Source of the DNA: Rhodobacteraceae bacterium UBA3069
GTDB taxonomy: Bacteria > Pseudomonadota > Alphaproteobacteria > Rhodobacterales > Rhodobacteraceae
Direction of reading: 5' to 3'
Assembly (NCBI GenBank): GCA_002366795.1
Contig: DFBX01000123.1
Location: forward strand, 62,001-126,000
DNA length: 64,000 nucleotides
In this document: positions 25,697 through 35,212 of the stretch, one piece after another
How positions within the stretch are numbered: position 1 is the first letter of the stretch
How the letters are laid out: the number at the start of each line of letters is the position of its first letter
Made by a program: the position numbers and the translations under genes
The notes under the pieces: model-generated
Told to the model about the DNA's origin: nothing
What the model saw: the letters and a program-made list of their open reading frames with translations, nothing else
Database searches by the model: none

Positions 25697-27268
25697 ATGA
25701 GCCAGACATCCCATGACCGCCTTCTTATCATAGACTTCGGCAGCCAGGTGACGCAGCTGATCGCGCGCCGCCTGCGTGAATTGAACGTCTATTGTGAAAT
25801 CCACCCCTATCAGAACGTGAGCGACGCCTTCCTGGCCGATTTCGCGCCCAAGGCCGTGATCTTTTCCGGCGGGCCGGATTCGGTGATGCGCGACGGGTCG
25901 CCCCGGCCGTCGCAATCGGTCTATGATCTGGGCGTGCCGATCCTTGGGATCTGCTATGGCCAGCAGGTCATGATGCACGATCTGGGCGGCCGCGTTGAGG
26001 CGGGCGAACATGCCACGGCAGAATTTGGCCGCGCCTATGTCACCGCTGCTGAACGGCATAGCGATTTCCTGAACGGCTGGTTCATGGATGGCACCGGCAA
26101 GGAGCAGGTCTGGATGAGCCATGGCGACCATGTCGCTGAAATCGCACCCGGATTCGAGGTTTACGGAACATCCCCCGGTGCGCCTTTTGCCATTGCCGCC
26201 GATCTGGATCGCCGGTTCTACGCCGTCCAATTCCACCCCGAGGTCCACCACACCCCGAACGGCGCGACGCTATACGAAAACTTTGTCAAGTTGGCCGGTT
26301 TCAAGGGCGATTGGACCATGGGTGCCTACCGCGAGGAAATGATCGCCAAGATACGCGAGCAGGTCGGCGATAAGCAGGTGATCTGCGCGCTGTCCGGCGG
26401 CGTCGATTCTTCGGTCACCGGCATCCTGTTGCACGAGGCGATCGGCGATCAGCTGACTTGCGTTTTCGTGGACCATGGGCTGTTGCGCCTGAACGAGGCC
26501 GAGCAGGTCGTCGCCATGTTCCGCGACAATTATAACCTGAACCTGATTCACGCCGACGAATCCGACCTGTTCCTAGGCGAGTTGGAAGGCGTCTCTGACC
26601 CCGAAACCAAGCGCAAGATCATCGGCAAGCTGTTCATCGACGTGTTCCAGAAATATGCCGACCAGATCGAGGGCGCTGAATTCCTGGCGCAGGGCACGCT
26701 TTATCCCGACGTGATCGAATCTGTCAGCTTCAGCGGCGGCCCCTCGGTGACGATCAAATCGCACCACAACGTGGGCGGCCTGCCGGAAAAGATGGGCCTG
26801 AAACTGGTCGAACCGCTGCGCGAACTGTTCAAGGACGAAGTCCGCGCGCTGGGTCACGAATTGGGCCTGCCTGCCAGCTTCATCGGGCGCCACCCCTTCC
26901 CCGGCCCCGGTCTGGCGATCCGTTGTCCCGGTGAAATCACCCGCGAAAAGCTGGACGTCCTGCGCAAGGCCGATGCCGTCTATATCGACCAGATCCGCAA
27001 GCATGGGCTTTACGATGAAATCTGGCAGGCCTTTGCCGCCATTCTGCCGATGCGCACCGTGGGCGTGATGGGCGATGGGCGCACCTATGATTACGCGCTG
27101 GCACTGCGTGCGGTGACATCCGTTGATGGTATGACCGCCGATTACTACCCGTTCACCCATGACTTCCTTGGCGAAACCTCGACCCGGATCATCAACGAGG
27201 TGAAGGGCGTGAACCGCGTGTTCTACGACTGCACCTCGAAACCTCCCGGCACGATCGAGATGGAGTGA
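25697..27268 (+). CDS. guaA: GMP synthase (glutamine-hydrolysing)
   Basis: 523 residues, complete. Class I glutamine amidotransferase domain (1 to about 200) with nucleophile in LGICYGQQVM and VQFHPEVHH; ATP-pyrophosphatase domain with CALSGGVDSSVTG; C-terminal dimerisation domain ending in KPPGTIEME. Converts XMP to GMP. The ATG (AGGCTGGA upstream) follows a hairpin, and no purine genes are adjacent. Confidence 0.98.
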   Translation: MSQTSHDRLLIIDFGSQVTQLIARRLRELNVYCEIHPYQNVSDAFLADFAPKAVIFSGGPDSVMRDGSPRPSQSVYDLGVPILGICYGQQVMMHDLGGRVEAGEHATAEFGRAYVTAAERHSDFLNGWFMDGTGKEQVWMSHGDHVAEIAPGFEVYGTSPGAPFAIAADLDRRFYAVQFHPEVHHTPNGATLYENFVKLAGFKGDWTMGAYREEMIAKIREQVGDKQVICALSGGVDSSVTGILLHEAIGDQLTCVFVDHGLLRLNEAEQVVAMFRDNYNLNLIHADESDLFLGELEGVSDPETKRKIIGKLFIDVFQKYADQIEGAEFLAQGTLYPDVIESVSFSGGPSVTIKSHHNVGGLPEKMGLKLVEPLRELFKDEVRALGHELGLPASFIGRHPFPGPGLAIRCPGEITREKLDVLRKADAVYIDQIRKHGLYDEIWQAFAAILPMRTVGVMGDGRTYDYALALRAVTSVDGMTADYYPFTHDFLGETSTRIINEVKGVNRVFYDCTSKPPGTIEME

Positions 27269-27279
27269 TCCTTTACCGA

Positions 27280-27318
27280 CCTGCTCAGCCCTTCATCACT
27301 TGGGGCGGGCTGAGCAGG
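27280..27318 (+). other. 12-bp perfect hairpin downstream of guaA
   Basis: CCTGCTCAGCCC (27280-27291) and GGGCTGAGCAGG (27307-27318) are exact complements around a 15-nt loop. No T tract follows, so it is not a canonical terminator; it could stabilise the guaA 3' end or belong to the leader of the sulfotransferase gene. Confidence 0.5.
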
Positions 27319-27379
27319 CGGTGCCGCGATGCCTTGTAAGACCGGTACGTATTGTTCAGACAGCGAAACAGGAAGTTCC

Positions 27380-28003
27380 ATGATTGTCAGCCACACACAC
27401 AAGTTCATTTTCATCAAGACCGCCAAGACGGCTGGCACATCGGTCGAAGTGGACCTTTGCAAGGCCTTGGGGGGTCAGGACGTTGCCACGCCGATCACCC
27501 CGCCCGTAGAAGGACACAGCGCGCGCAACTTCCGCTATCGCAAGTTCGGGATTTTTCCCAAGGCGCTGTACAACCACATGCCCGCTGTCGCGGTTCGCAA
27601 CTACTTGGGGCGTGCGACCTTTGATTCCTACTTTAAATTCTGCGTCGAGCGCGAGCCGGTGGACAAATGCATCAGCTACTACTCGATGTATCAAAACAGT
27701 CCGGCGCATCGGAACAGCATTTCAGGGCTGAGTTTCGATGCGTTCGTCCAGACTGGTAAATTCCCCATCGACACGGCGAAATACGTGGACAAGGATGGCG
27801 CCTTGCTGGTTGATCGTATCGTCAAATACGAAACCCTGGCCGAGGAGCTTGCCGAGATCGGGCAATCCTTGGGCCTTGACGTGTCGCTGAAAACCAGGGC
27901 GAAAGCCGGCTTTCGCGAAGAGATACAGCCGACCGAGGCGCAAAAGCGCAAGATTTATGACGCCTTCGGCGCCTCCAATGCTTTTACTGGTTATAGCCTC
28001 TGA
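27380..28003 (+). CDS. Sulfotransferase family protein
   Basis: 207 residues from ATG 27380 (AGGAAGTTCC). The N-terminal FIFIKTAKTAGTSVEV is the PAPS 5'-phosphosulfate-binding loop of carbohydrate-type sulfotransferases, and CVEREPVDKCISYYSMY fits the 3'-phosphate-binding region. Such enzymes decorate surface polysaccharide or glycolipid in marine bacteria. No sugar-polymer genes are adjacent, so the acceptor is unknown. A strong bidirectional terminator follows. Confidence 0.82.
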   Translation: MIVSHTHKFIFIKTAKTAGTSVEVDLCKALGGQDVATPITPPVEGHSARNFRYRKFGIFPKALYNHMPAVAVRNYLGRATFDSYFKFCVEREPVDKCISYYSMYQNSPAHRNSISGLSFDAFVQTGKFPIDTAKYVDKDGALLVDRIVKYETLAEELAEIGQSLGLDVSLKTRAKAGFREEIQPTEAQKRKIYDAFGASNAFTGYSL

Positions 28004-28065
28004 CCTGATCCGGCAGGTCCGGGGGATGCACCCTCGCCGTTAATAATCGCTACGCCAAGACATGA

Positions 28066-28101
28066 AAAACGCCCCGCAAGCAGATGCCTGCGGGGCGTTT
28101 T
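28066..28101. terminator. Bidirectional intrinsic terminator
   Basis: Perfect 13-bp stem: AAAACGCCCCGCA (28066-28078) with TGCGGGGCGTTTT (28089-28101), 10-nt loop. Lies between the convergent sulfotransferase and BCCT genes and serves both. Confidence 0.92.
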
Positions 28102-28116
28102 CTTGTTCGGGTCGGG

Positions 28117-29751
28117 TTAACGCCGCTCGGCGGCGAGACCTTTCCAAATTGCGACGCACATCACCAGCAACACCAGCGTGAACGGCAAGCCGGTCGAGAT
28201 GACCATGGATTGCAGCGACGACAGCCCGCCTGCGGACAGCAGCAGCACGATGGCCACCGCCCCTTCGAAGACACACCAGAACACACGCTGGGGTACCGGC
28301 GCATCGACCTTGCCGCCCGCGGTGATCGTGTCGATCACAAGGCTTCCAGAGTCGGACGAGGTCACGAAGAACACGACGACCAGCACGATACCGACCAGCG
28401 ACGTGATCCCTGCCAGAGGCAGAACATCCAGCATCTTGAACAGCTTAAGTTCCAACGCGGCATCCTGTGCAGCGGTATAGCCATCCTGAACGACCTGATT
28501 GATTGCGACGCCGCCAAAAACGGACATCCACAACACGCAGACCAGCGACGGGATCAGCAACACGCAGATGATGAACTCGCGCACCGAACGGCCACGGCTG
28601 ACGCGGGCGATGAACATGCCGACGAAGGGTGACCAAGAAATCCACCACGCCCAGTAGAACGAGGTCCAGCCCTGGCTGAAGTTCACATCCTCGCGCCCGA
28701 TCGGGTTCGAAAGCGCCGGCAGGTATTGCAGGTAGGCGCCCAGATAGTCGAAGAAACCGGTCATGATGGCAATCGTCGGCCCGACGATCAGCACGAAACC
28801 CAACAGCAGGAACGCAAGGCCCATGTTGATCTCGGACAGGATCTTGACGCCGCCGTCCAGGCCCCGCAGGACCGAAATCAGCGCGATGGCGGTAATGGCG
28901 GAAATCAGCACCACCTCGGTGGTCTTGCTGACGGGAATACCGAACAGCTCGTTCAGGCCGGCATTGGCCTGCGTTGCACCGAACCCAAGCGATGTCGCCA
29001 GACCGAACAGCGTGGCGAACACCGCCAGCACGTCGATGATATGGCCCGGCCAGCCCCAGACCCGGTCCCCGAGGATCGGATAGAAAGCAGACCGGATCGT
29101 CAGCGGCAAGCCCTTGTTAAAGCTGAACAATGCCAGTGCCAGCGCAACGATGGCATAGATCGCCCAAGGGTGCAGACCCCAGTGAAAGATCGTGGCAGCC
29201 ATGCCAAGGCGGATCGCCTCTTCGGCGTTGCCCTCTGCCCCGCCAAGCGGTGCCCAGTCGGTGCGCACGCCGTTCTCGACCGAAATCCCGCCCATGGAGG
29301 AGGAAAAATGGCTCATCGGTTCGGACACGCCATAGAACATGAGGCCGATCCCCATGCCCGCGGCGAACAGCATCGCGAACCAGCCGACATAGCTGTAATC
29401 GGGCGTGGCATCCGCCCCGCCCAGCCTGATCTTGCCATAGGGCGACACGATCAGCACAAGACAGAATATCACGAAAATATCCGTCGCCCCGATGAAGAAC
29501 CAGTCAAACCCCTTGGTCACGGCCGAAAACAACCATGAGAATGCGTTCCCGGCCTGTTCCGGCAGGGCCAGCGTGTAGAACACGAAAGCGATAATGCTAA
29601 GCCCGGAAATCAGGAAAACCGGGTTGTGGATATCGACGCCGAACGGGCCGACACTCGTTTCAATATTGTCCTGACCGATCTCGTAATCGGTATCGATCAG
29701 GCCGGAATGGCCCTCGGGCGCGGGTATGCCCTGATTTGTTTCATCCGTCAT
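28117..29751 (-). CDS. BCCT family betaine/carnitine/choline transporter
   Basis: 544 residues with 12 predicted membrane helices. The GMGIGLMFYGVSEPM stretch (glycine-rich helix of Na+-coupled BetP-like members) and YWAWWISWSPFVGMFIARVS (substrate-site tryptophans) are present. The N-terminal 45 residues are acidic. A Na+-coupled uptake system for glycine betaine, choline or a related zwitterion such as DMSP is likely; the exact substrate cannot be read from sequence. Upstream lies a universal stress protein gene on the same strand (63 bp). Confidence 0.92.
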   Translation of the reverse strand: MTDETNQGIPAPEGHSGLIDTDYEIGQDNIETSVGPFGVDIHNPVFLISGLSIIAFVFYTLALPEQAGNAFSWLFSAVTKGFDWFFIGATDIFVIFCLVLIVSPYGKIRLGGADATPDYSYVGWFAMLFAAGMGIGLMFYGVSEPMSHFSSSMGGISVENGVRTDWAPLGGAEGNAEEAIRLGMAATIFHWGLHPWAIYAIVALALALFSFNKGLPLTIRSAFYPILGDRVWGWPGHIIDVLAVFATLFGLATSLGFGATQANAGLNELFGIPVSKTTEVVLISAITAIALISVLRGLDGGVKILSEINMGLAFLLLGFVLIVGPTIAIMTGFFDYLGAYLQYLPALSNPIGREDVNFSQGWTSFYWAWWISWSPFVGMFIARVSRGRSVREFIICVLLIPSLVCVLWMSVFGGVAINQVVQDGYTAAQDAALELKLFKMLDVLPLAGITSLVGIVLVVVFFVTSSDSGSLVIDTITAGGKVDAPVPQRVFWCVFEGAVAIVLLLSAGGLSSLQSMVISTGLPFTLVLLVMCVAIWKGLAAERR

Positions 29752-29814
29752 GGATGTCCCTCCTTATGTTGGCTGCGCCGCCTCTGGATCGGGCGGCTAA
29801 AGCGTGTAAATGCG

Positions 29815-30231
29815 TCAGTCGCGCACCAGCATCACGCTGCAATCGGCATGTGTGGCCAGCTTTCCGCCGTTTGACGGCCAGATCCAGTCGGTAAGGCGGT
29901 GGTGGTGCGTTTGCATCACCACAAGATCCGCGCCGCTGTCCTTGGTGGTCTGGATCAGCGCATCGTCCAATTCAGTCGTGGGATCGTGGCTGATTTCGGC
30001 CAGGCTGTCGGCGATGATGCCATGGGCCGCGGCTTGCTCTGCGGCAAAGGCGGCCAGCTTTTCAGCGAACTCTTCGGTCGTGTGGCCCAGGCTTCCGGGG
30101 GTGCGGGCGGTCACCCCGACAAAGGTGACCTTGGCGGACCAAAGTGCGGCAAGCGCCCCGGCCGTGCCAAGCGCCTTTTCGACCGCACCCGGATGGGCCA
30201 GATCGACCGGCACCATGATATGGCTGTACAT
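29815..30231 (-). CDS. Universal stress protein (UspA family)
   Basis: 138 residues from ATG 30231 with AAGGAGGGAACG upstream. Family motifs: SHIMVPVDLAHPGA at the N-terminus and the ATP-binding loop region ADLVVMQTHHHRL...GGKLATHADCSVMLV near the C-terminus. It precedes the BCCT gene by 63 bp; pairing of Usp domains with solute transporters is common and suggests it tunes the transporter. Confidence 0.9.
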   Translation of the reverse strand: MYSHIMVPVDLAHPGAVEKALGTAGALAALWSAKVTFVGVTARTPGSLGHTTEEFAEKLAAFAAEQAAAHGIIADSLAEISHDPTTELDDALIQTTKDSGADLVVMQTHHHRLTDWIWPSNGGKLATHADCSVMLVRD

Positions 30232-30446
30232 CGTTCCCTCCTTGTTATTCTTTTCCGGCGCGAATCTTGCGCCCGGATACGTTTTGACACGCATATCCGA
30301 AAGCATAGCGGCCGTGTTCATTGTGACAACCCAAGCGTGGAGCCATCGCCCCATAGCGCTTCTACAGGGGCTGAAAGCGACGAATCCGGCTGGACGCGGC
30401 GCGCGAATCCCCCTCACATCACCGCTTCGGTCCGGAGGAGGCGAAG

Positions 30447-31340
30447 ATGACATTGGCAAAAACAGCCGACAGCGTTCAGGTGCTGCGCGCGGCGCTGTGG
30501 ATGACGGGTTCGATCGCTTCTTTTTCCGCAATGGCCGTGGCCGGGCGCCAGGTTTCCGTCGAACTGGATACGTTCGAGGTGATGATGTATCGCTCTTTCG
30601 TGGGGGTGCTGGTCGTTCTGGCGGTCGGGCTTTATGCTGGCACGCTGGGCCAGGTCACACGCAGCAACTTCGGCCTTCAAATCACTAGAAACATTGCGCA
30701 TTTCGCCGGACAAAACCTGTGGTTCTATGCCGTGACGGTTATTCCGCTGGCACAGGTCTTCGCCTTGGAATTCACTTCACCGCTGTGGGTGCTGGTGCTG
30801 TCGCCGCTTTTGCTGGGCGAACGGCTGACACCGACCCGCGCCATTGCCGCGATGATGGGATTTGTCGGCATACTGATCGTCGCGCGCCCCGGCAGCACCG
30901 AAATCTCTCCCGGCGTGATCGCCGCCGCATCCTGCGCGATCTGTTTCGCGGTGACGATCATGCTGACCAAACGGCTGACGCGGACCGCGACGATCACCTG
31001 CATCCTGGTCTATCTCACCGTGACCCAAGCGGTCTTCGGCATGGTCTGCGCCGGTTTCGATGGCGATGTCGCCCTGCCTTCGGCCACGATCCTGCCTTGG
31101 GTGATCCTGATCGGGCTGGCGGGGCTGCTGGCACATTACTGCCTGACCAATGCGCTGGCCATCGCGCCGGCCACCGTGGTCGTGCCAATCGATTTCAGCC
31201 GCCTGCCGGTGATTTCCATCGTTGCCTACCTGATCTATGGCGAATCCGTGCATTATACCGTGTTCATCGGTGCGGCGATCATCTTTGTCGGCAATTATTT
31301 CAACATCTTGACGGAAACCCGTCGCGTCCAACCCGCATGA
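30447..31340 (+). CDS. DMT superfamily transporter (EamA domains)
   Basis: 297 residues, ten predicted membrane helices in two EamA repeats; VIPLAQVFALEFTSPLWVLV lies in the first repeat and LLAHYCLTNALAIAPATVVV in the second. GGAGGCGAAG precedes the ATG. Members export amino acids or other metabolites. It is followed 41 bp later by a second, divergent-in-sequence EamA protein on the same strand. Confidence 0.9.
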   Translation: MTLAKTADSVQVLRAALWMTGSIASFSAMAVAGRQVSVELDTFEVMMYRSFVGVLVVLAVGLYAGTLGQVTRSNFGLQITRNIAHFAGQNLWFYAVTVIPLAQVFALEFTSPLWVLVLSPLLLGERLTPTRAIAAMMGFVGILIVARPGSTEISPGVIAAASCAICFAVTIMLTKRLTRTATITCILVYLTVTQAVFGMVCAGFDGDVALPSATILPWVILIGLAGLLAHYCLTNALAIAPATVVVPIDFSRLPVISIVAYLIYGESVHYTVFIGAAIIFVGNYFNILTETRRVQPA

Positions 31341-31381
31341 AACGGATTGGTCGCACCCACCGGTTTGCCTAGGGTTCCCGC

Positions 31382-32287
31382 ATGCGCATAGAGCAAAAAT
31401 CCATGTCGCCGCGCGCCTGGGCCGAACTGGGCCTGCTGGCCCTGATCTGGGGCGGATCGTTCCTGTCCAACGCCTTTGCCCTGCGCGAGGTTGGCCCCGT
31501 TACCATCGTTGCCTTCCGCATCGCGGGTGCGGCGCTGGTTCTGTGGGCCTATGTGCTGTGGCGCGGCTTTGCCGTGCCGCGCGGCCCGCGCATCTGGCTG
31601 GATTTCGCCATCATGGGCCTGTTCAACAATGTCCTGCCCTTTACCTTCATCACTTGGGGGCAACAGCATGTGCCATCGGGGCTGGCAGCAATCCTGAACG
31701 GGTCCACCGCGATTTTCGGAGTTCTGTTCGCCGCTATCATCTTTGCCGATGAAAAACTGACCGGACGCAAGGCGACGGGCGTAGCGCTTGGTTTTGCAGG
31801 TATGGCCGCCGTCATCGGCCCCGAGGCATTGGGCGGGCTGGACCTGACCTCGCTTGGCCAGTTGGCGCTGGTCTGCGCCGCCGTTTGCTATGGCGTCAGC
31901 GGCACATGGGCGCGCGCTCGGCTGTCCGGCTTGACCCCGCAAGTCGCCGCGATGGGGATGCTGACCTGTTCGTCGGTCATGATCGTCCCCTTTGCCCTGT
32001 GGACCGAAGGTATGCCCGGCACCGGTGCGCTGGCCGCCGCGCCAAGCCTTTTCTACCTGGCCGTGTTCGCCACTGCCGCCGCCTATCTGCTGTATTACCG
32101 CGTGCTGACCATAGCGGGCACGGGCAACCTGTTGCTGGTCACATTGCTGGTCGCGCCCATCGCGGTGCTTTTGGGCGCGCTGGTGCTGGGCGAGGCTCTT
32201 GGATGGCGCGCGGGCATGGGTTTTGCCCTGCTTGCGGCGGGACTGGCAGTGATCGACGGGCGGCTCTTGCGGCTTCTAAGGGTTTGA
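31382..32287 (+). CDS. DMT superfamily transporter (EamA domains), second copy
   Basis: 301 residues with ten helices. Typical start LGLLALIWGGSFLSNAFALR, then VPSGLAAILNGSTAIFGVLF in repeat one and LLYYRVLTIAGTGNLLLVTL in repeat two. Only distantly similar to the preceding EamA protein, so not a recent duplication. Substrate unknown. Confidence 0.9.
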   Translation: MRIEQKSMSPRAWAELGLLALIWGGSFLSNAFALREVGPVTIVAFRIAGAALVLWAYVLWRGFAVPRGPRIWLDFAIMGLFNNVLPFTFITWGQQHVPSGLAAILNGSTAIFGVLFAAIIFADEKLTGRKATGVALGFAGMAAVIGPEALGGLDLTSLGQLALVCAAVCYGVSGTWARARLSGLTPQVAAMGMLTCSSVMIVPFALWTEGMPGTGALAAAPSLFYLAVFATAAAYLLYYRVLTIAGTGNLLLVTLLVAPIAVLLGALVLGEALGWRAGMGFALLAAGLAVIDGRLLRLLRV

Positions 32288-32343
32288 CCGTTCTGCCTTG
32301 CGGCGATACTCAATCGCCTGAAGACCACGCAAGGAACCACCCG

Positions 32344-33207
32344 ATGATCTACATAAGCGCCAAGCATTGGCTGGAGGCACCGCGCAAACGCGTGATCCTG
32401 ATCGGCATGTCGGGATTGGGCAAAACCCATGTGTCGCAAATGCTGCGCGGCACCGGCGACTGGTTCCACTACTCGATCGATTACCGGATTGGCACGCGCT
32501 ACATGGGCGAACATATCGCCGACAACGCCAAGGCCGAGGCGATGAAAGTGCCCTTTCTGCGTGACCTGTTGATGAGCGATTCCATCTATATCGGGTCCAA
32601 CATCACCTTTGAAAACCTGGCGGTCGTGTCGTCTTACCTGGGCAAGCCGGGCGATCCGGCAAAGGGCGGGCTGCCCTATGCCGAATATACACGCCGGCAG
32701 GAACAGTTCCGCCAGGCCGAAATCAACGCCCTGTTGGACACCGGCCATTTCATCGACCGCGCCCAGCGTCTTTATGGCTATCCGCATTTCGTCTGCGATA
32801 CGGGCGGGTCGATCTGCGAATGGGTGGACCCGAAAGACCCGAACGATCCGGTTTTGCGCCACCTGGCCGACCAAGCCCTGATGGTCTGGATCAAGGGGGA
32901 CGCGGCGCATACCGCAGAACTGATCCGCCGCTTCGACCGCGCGCCCAAGCCGATGTCGTACATGCCCGAATTCCTTGACCGCGTCTGGCACGAATACCTA
33001 CGCGAAAACAACGTCAAGGAAGGCGATGTTGATCCTGACGCCTTTATCCGCTGGACCTATGCGCAGGCGCTGGCCCACCGCCAGCCCCGCTATGCCGCCA
33101 TGGCCGAAAACTGGGGCATCACGGTCAGCGCCGATGACGTGGCGCAGGTCAAGACCGCCCATGATTTCGACGTGATGATTGCCCGCGCCCTCGACGCCAA
33201 GGGTTGA
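32344..33207 (+). CDS. P-loop ATPase/kinase-like protein of unknown function
   Basis: 287 residues from ATG 32344 (GCAAGGAACC). Walker A is visible as ILIGMSGLGKTHVSQML (residues 18-34), followed by DWFHYSIDYRIGTRYMGEH, similar in layout to shikimate/adenylate-kinase-type folds; a Cys-containing strand FVCDTGGSICEWVDP lies mid-protein. The family is conserved in Rhodobacterales in my experience but unnamed. It lies between a DMT transporter and metA; no functional hint from context. Confidence 0.72.
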   Translation: MIYISAKHWLEAPRKRVILIGMSGLGKTHVSQMLRGTGDWFHYSIDYRIGTRYMGEHIADNAKAEAMKVPFLRDLLMSDSIYIGSNITFENLAVVSSYLGKPGDPAKGGLPYAEYTRRQEQFRQAEINALLDTGHFIDRAQRLYGYPHFVCDTGGSICEWVDPKDPNDPVLRHLADQALMVWIKGDAAHTAELIRRFDRAPKPMSYMPEFLDRVWHEYLRENNVKEGDVDPDAFIRWTYAQALAHRQPRYAAMAENWGITVSADDVAQVKTAHDFDVMIARALDAKG

Positions 33208-33258
33208 GCGCATCAGCCCCCCGCCCTATTTAACCCGTTCCAAACCGGAGTATCCCCG

Positions 33259-34191
33259 ATGCCGATCAAACTTCCCGCTGACCTTCCTGCCTTCGACGTG
33301 CTGACGCGCGAGGGTGTGATGGTCATGTCGGAGGATCAGGCCTCGCGGCAGGATATCCGGCCACTGCGCATCGGGCTGCTGAACCTGATGCCCAAAAAGA
33401 TCCAGACGGAAAACCAGTTCGCGCGGCTGATCGGGGCGACGCCCCTTCAGATCGAACTGTCGCTGATCCGGATGAGCGAGCATCAGGCCCGCAACACCGC
33501 CGCCGAACATATGGAAAGTTTCTATCGCCCCTTCGAAGAGGTCGCCGCCAGCGGCGAGAAATTCGATGGCCTGCTGATCACCGGCGCGCCCATCGAGCAT
33601 CTGCCCTTCGAAGAAGTGACCTATTGGGACGAACTGACCCGGGTTTTCGATTGGACCCAGACCCATGTGCATTCCACCTTTGGCGTGTGCTGGGGTGGTA
33701 TGGCGATGATCCACTACTTCCACGGGGTGAAAAAGCACCTGTTGGAAACCAAGCAATTTGGCTGCTACCGGCACATGAACCTTACCCCGCAAAGTCCCTA
33801 CCTGAGAGGGTTTTCTGATGATCTGGTGATGCCCGTCAGCCGCTGGACCGAAATGCGCAAGGACGAGATTGAGGCCGCAAACCTGCCAATCCTTCTGCAC
33901 TCGAACGAGGTCGGCCCCGCATTGGTAGAAGACCCAGCGCATCGCGCGCTCTATATCTTCAACCATCTGGAATATGACAGCGGCACCCTGGCCGAAGAAT
34001 ATCAGCGCGACCTTGAAACAAACCAGATCGAGGGGGCGGAGATTCAGCTTCCAGTCAATTATTATCCCGGCAACGATCCTGAAACCACGCCGCCGAACCG
34101 TTGGCGCAGCCATGCGCATCTGCTGTATGGTAACTGGATCAACGCGATCTACCAGACCACGCCGTTCGATCTGGCCGCGATCGGAGAATAG
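33259..34191 (+). CDS. metA: Homoserine O-acyltransferase MetA (predicted acetyl-specific)
   Basis: 310 residues, class I glutamine-amidotransferase-like fold. Nucleophile cysteine in STFGVCWGGMAMIHY, and the family start MPIKLPADLPAF with LLNLMPKKIQTENQF. The acyl-CoA-selecting position is glutamate (E113, in TGAPIEHLPFEEV), equivalent to Glu111 of Bacillus cereus MetA, which favours acetyl-CoA; E. coli has glycine there. So O-acetylhomoserine is the predicted product, although such genes are often labelled succinyltransferase. Methionine pathway, cytoplasm. Confidence 0.93.
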   Translation: MPIKLPADLPAFDVLTREGVMVMSEDQASRQDIRPLRIGLLNLMPKKIQTENQFARLIGATPLQIELSLIRMSEHQARNTAAEHMESFYRPFEEVAASGEKFDGLLITGAPIEHLPFEEVTYWDELTRVFDWTQTHVHSTFGVCWGGMAMIHYFHGVKKHLLETKQFGCYRHMNLTPQSPYLRGFSDDLVMPVSRWTEMRKDEIEAANLPILLHSNEVGPALVEDPAHRALYIFNHLEYDSGTLAEEYQRDLETNQIEGAEIQLPVNYYPGNDPETTPPNRWRSHAHLLYGNWINAIYQTTPFDLAAIGE

Positions 34192-34195
34192 GTCG

Positions 34196-35167
34196 ATGCT
34201 GGGCGCTGCTATGATGATGGCGATCCTTGGCGGCGGCGCTTTCGCGCTGGACCGTAAGGCCGACCTGCGCGAGGCCCGGGCCGAGGCAGAATACCCGCCC
34301 CTTGGCCAGTTCATCGAGGTAAAGGGCCGCTCCATCCATGCTTTCGTGCGCGGCGCGGGGCCTGACCTGGTTCTGATCCACGGCGCGGGCGGCAACCTGC
34401 GGGACTGGACCATGGGAATGCTGCCCGATCTGGCCAAGCATTTCCGCGTCATCGCCTTTGACCGCCCCGGCCTGGGATGGAGCGACCGCGCCCCCGGATA
34501 TGGTGGCGGGGCCTTTGCCACAAGGGGCGAAACCCCACGCGAACAAGCCCGCACCCTGCAAGCCGCTGCCGCGCAGTTAAACGTGAAAAATCCGGTGGTT
34601 ATGGGGCACAGTTTTGGTGGCTCCGTGGCGCTGGCATGGGGGTTGGAACAGCCTGACAGCACCGCTGCGCTGGTGATCCTGTCCGGCGCGTCAAACCCGT
34701 GGGAAGGGCCGCTGGCCGCCACCTATACCCTGTTCGGATCGGCCTTGGGCGGTGCCTTCGTCGTTCCCTTCGTGACGACCTTTGCAAGCGATGAACAGGT
34801 GGTCGACACCCTGCACGGCATCTTTGAACCGCAGCCCCAGCCCCGCGCCTATGCCCGCCAGTTGGGCGCGGCCCTGACCCTGCGCCGCCCCGTGCTGCGC
34901 ACAAACGCGCGGCAGGTGCGCGGATTGAAAGCGGCCCTGAAATCCATGGTGCCGGACTATCCCGGCCTGCAAATGCCGGTCGAGATTGTCCACGGCACAG
35001 CCGACACCGTTGTTCCCTTCGAAGTCCACGCGGCAAAACTGATCGACCAGATCCCGAATGCCACCCTGACCCCGCTGGATGGGCACGGCCACATGCCACA
35101 TCACACCGACCCGGACGCAGTGGAACAGGCCGTGTTACGCGCCGCGCGCCGCGCCGGATTGCACTAG
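34196..35167 (+). CDS. Alpha/beta hydrolase
   Basis: 323 residues from ATG 34196, 4 bp after the metA stop. An N-terminal hydrophobic segment (MLGAAMMMAILGGGAFAL) could be a membrane anchor or signal. Catalytic triad visible: VVMGHSFGGSVAL (nucleophile Ser), VHGTADTVVP (Asp) and DGHGHMPHH (His), with oxyanion IHGAGGNLRDW. Tight spacing suggests co-transcription with metA, but a methionine role need not follow. Substrate unknown. Confidence 0.87.
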   Translation: MLGAAMMMAILGGGAFALDRKADLREARAEAEYPPLGQFIEVKGRSIHAFVRGAGPDLVLIHGAGGNLRDWTMGMLPDLAKHFRVIAFDRPGLGWSDRAPGYGGGAFATRGETPREQARTLQAAAAQLNVKNPVVMGHSFGGSVALAWGLEQPDSTAALVILSGASNPWEGPLAATYTLFGSALGGAFVVPFVTTFASDEQVVDTLHGIFEPQPQPRAYARQLGAALTLRRPVLRTNARQVRGLKAALKSMVPDYPGLQMPVEIVHGTADTVVPFEVHAAKLIDQIPNATLTPLDGHGHMPHHTDPDAVEQAVLRAARRAGLH

Positions 35168-35212
35168 CCCCACCGCCCCGCCATACTGCCCACGACCCAC
35201 AGGGAGAAGCCC

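Noticed and set aside
24404..26251. 615-codon frame antisense to the porin and guaA
   Set aside because: Shadow of guaA and of the porin's correct frame; no start context, no recognisable domain.
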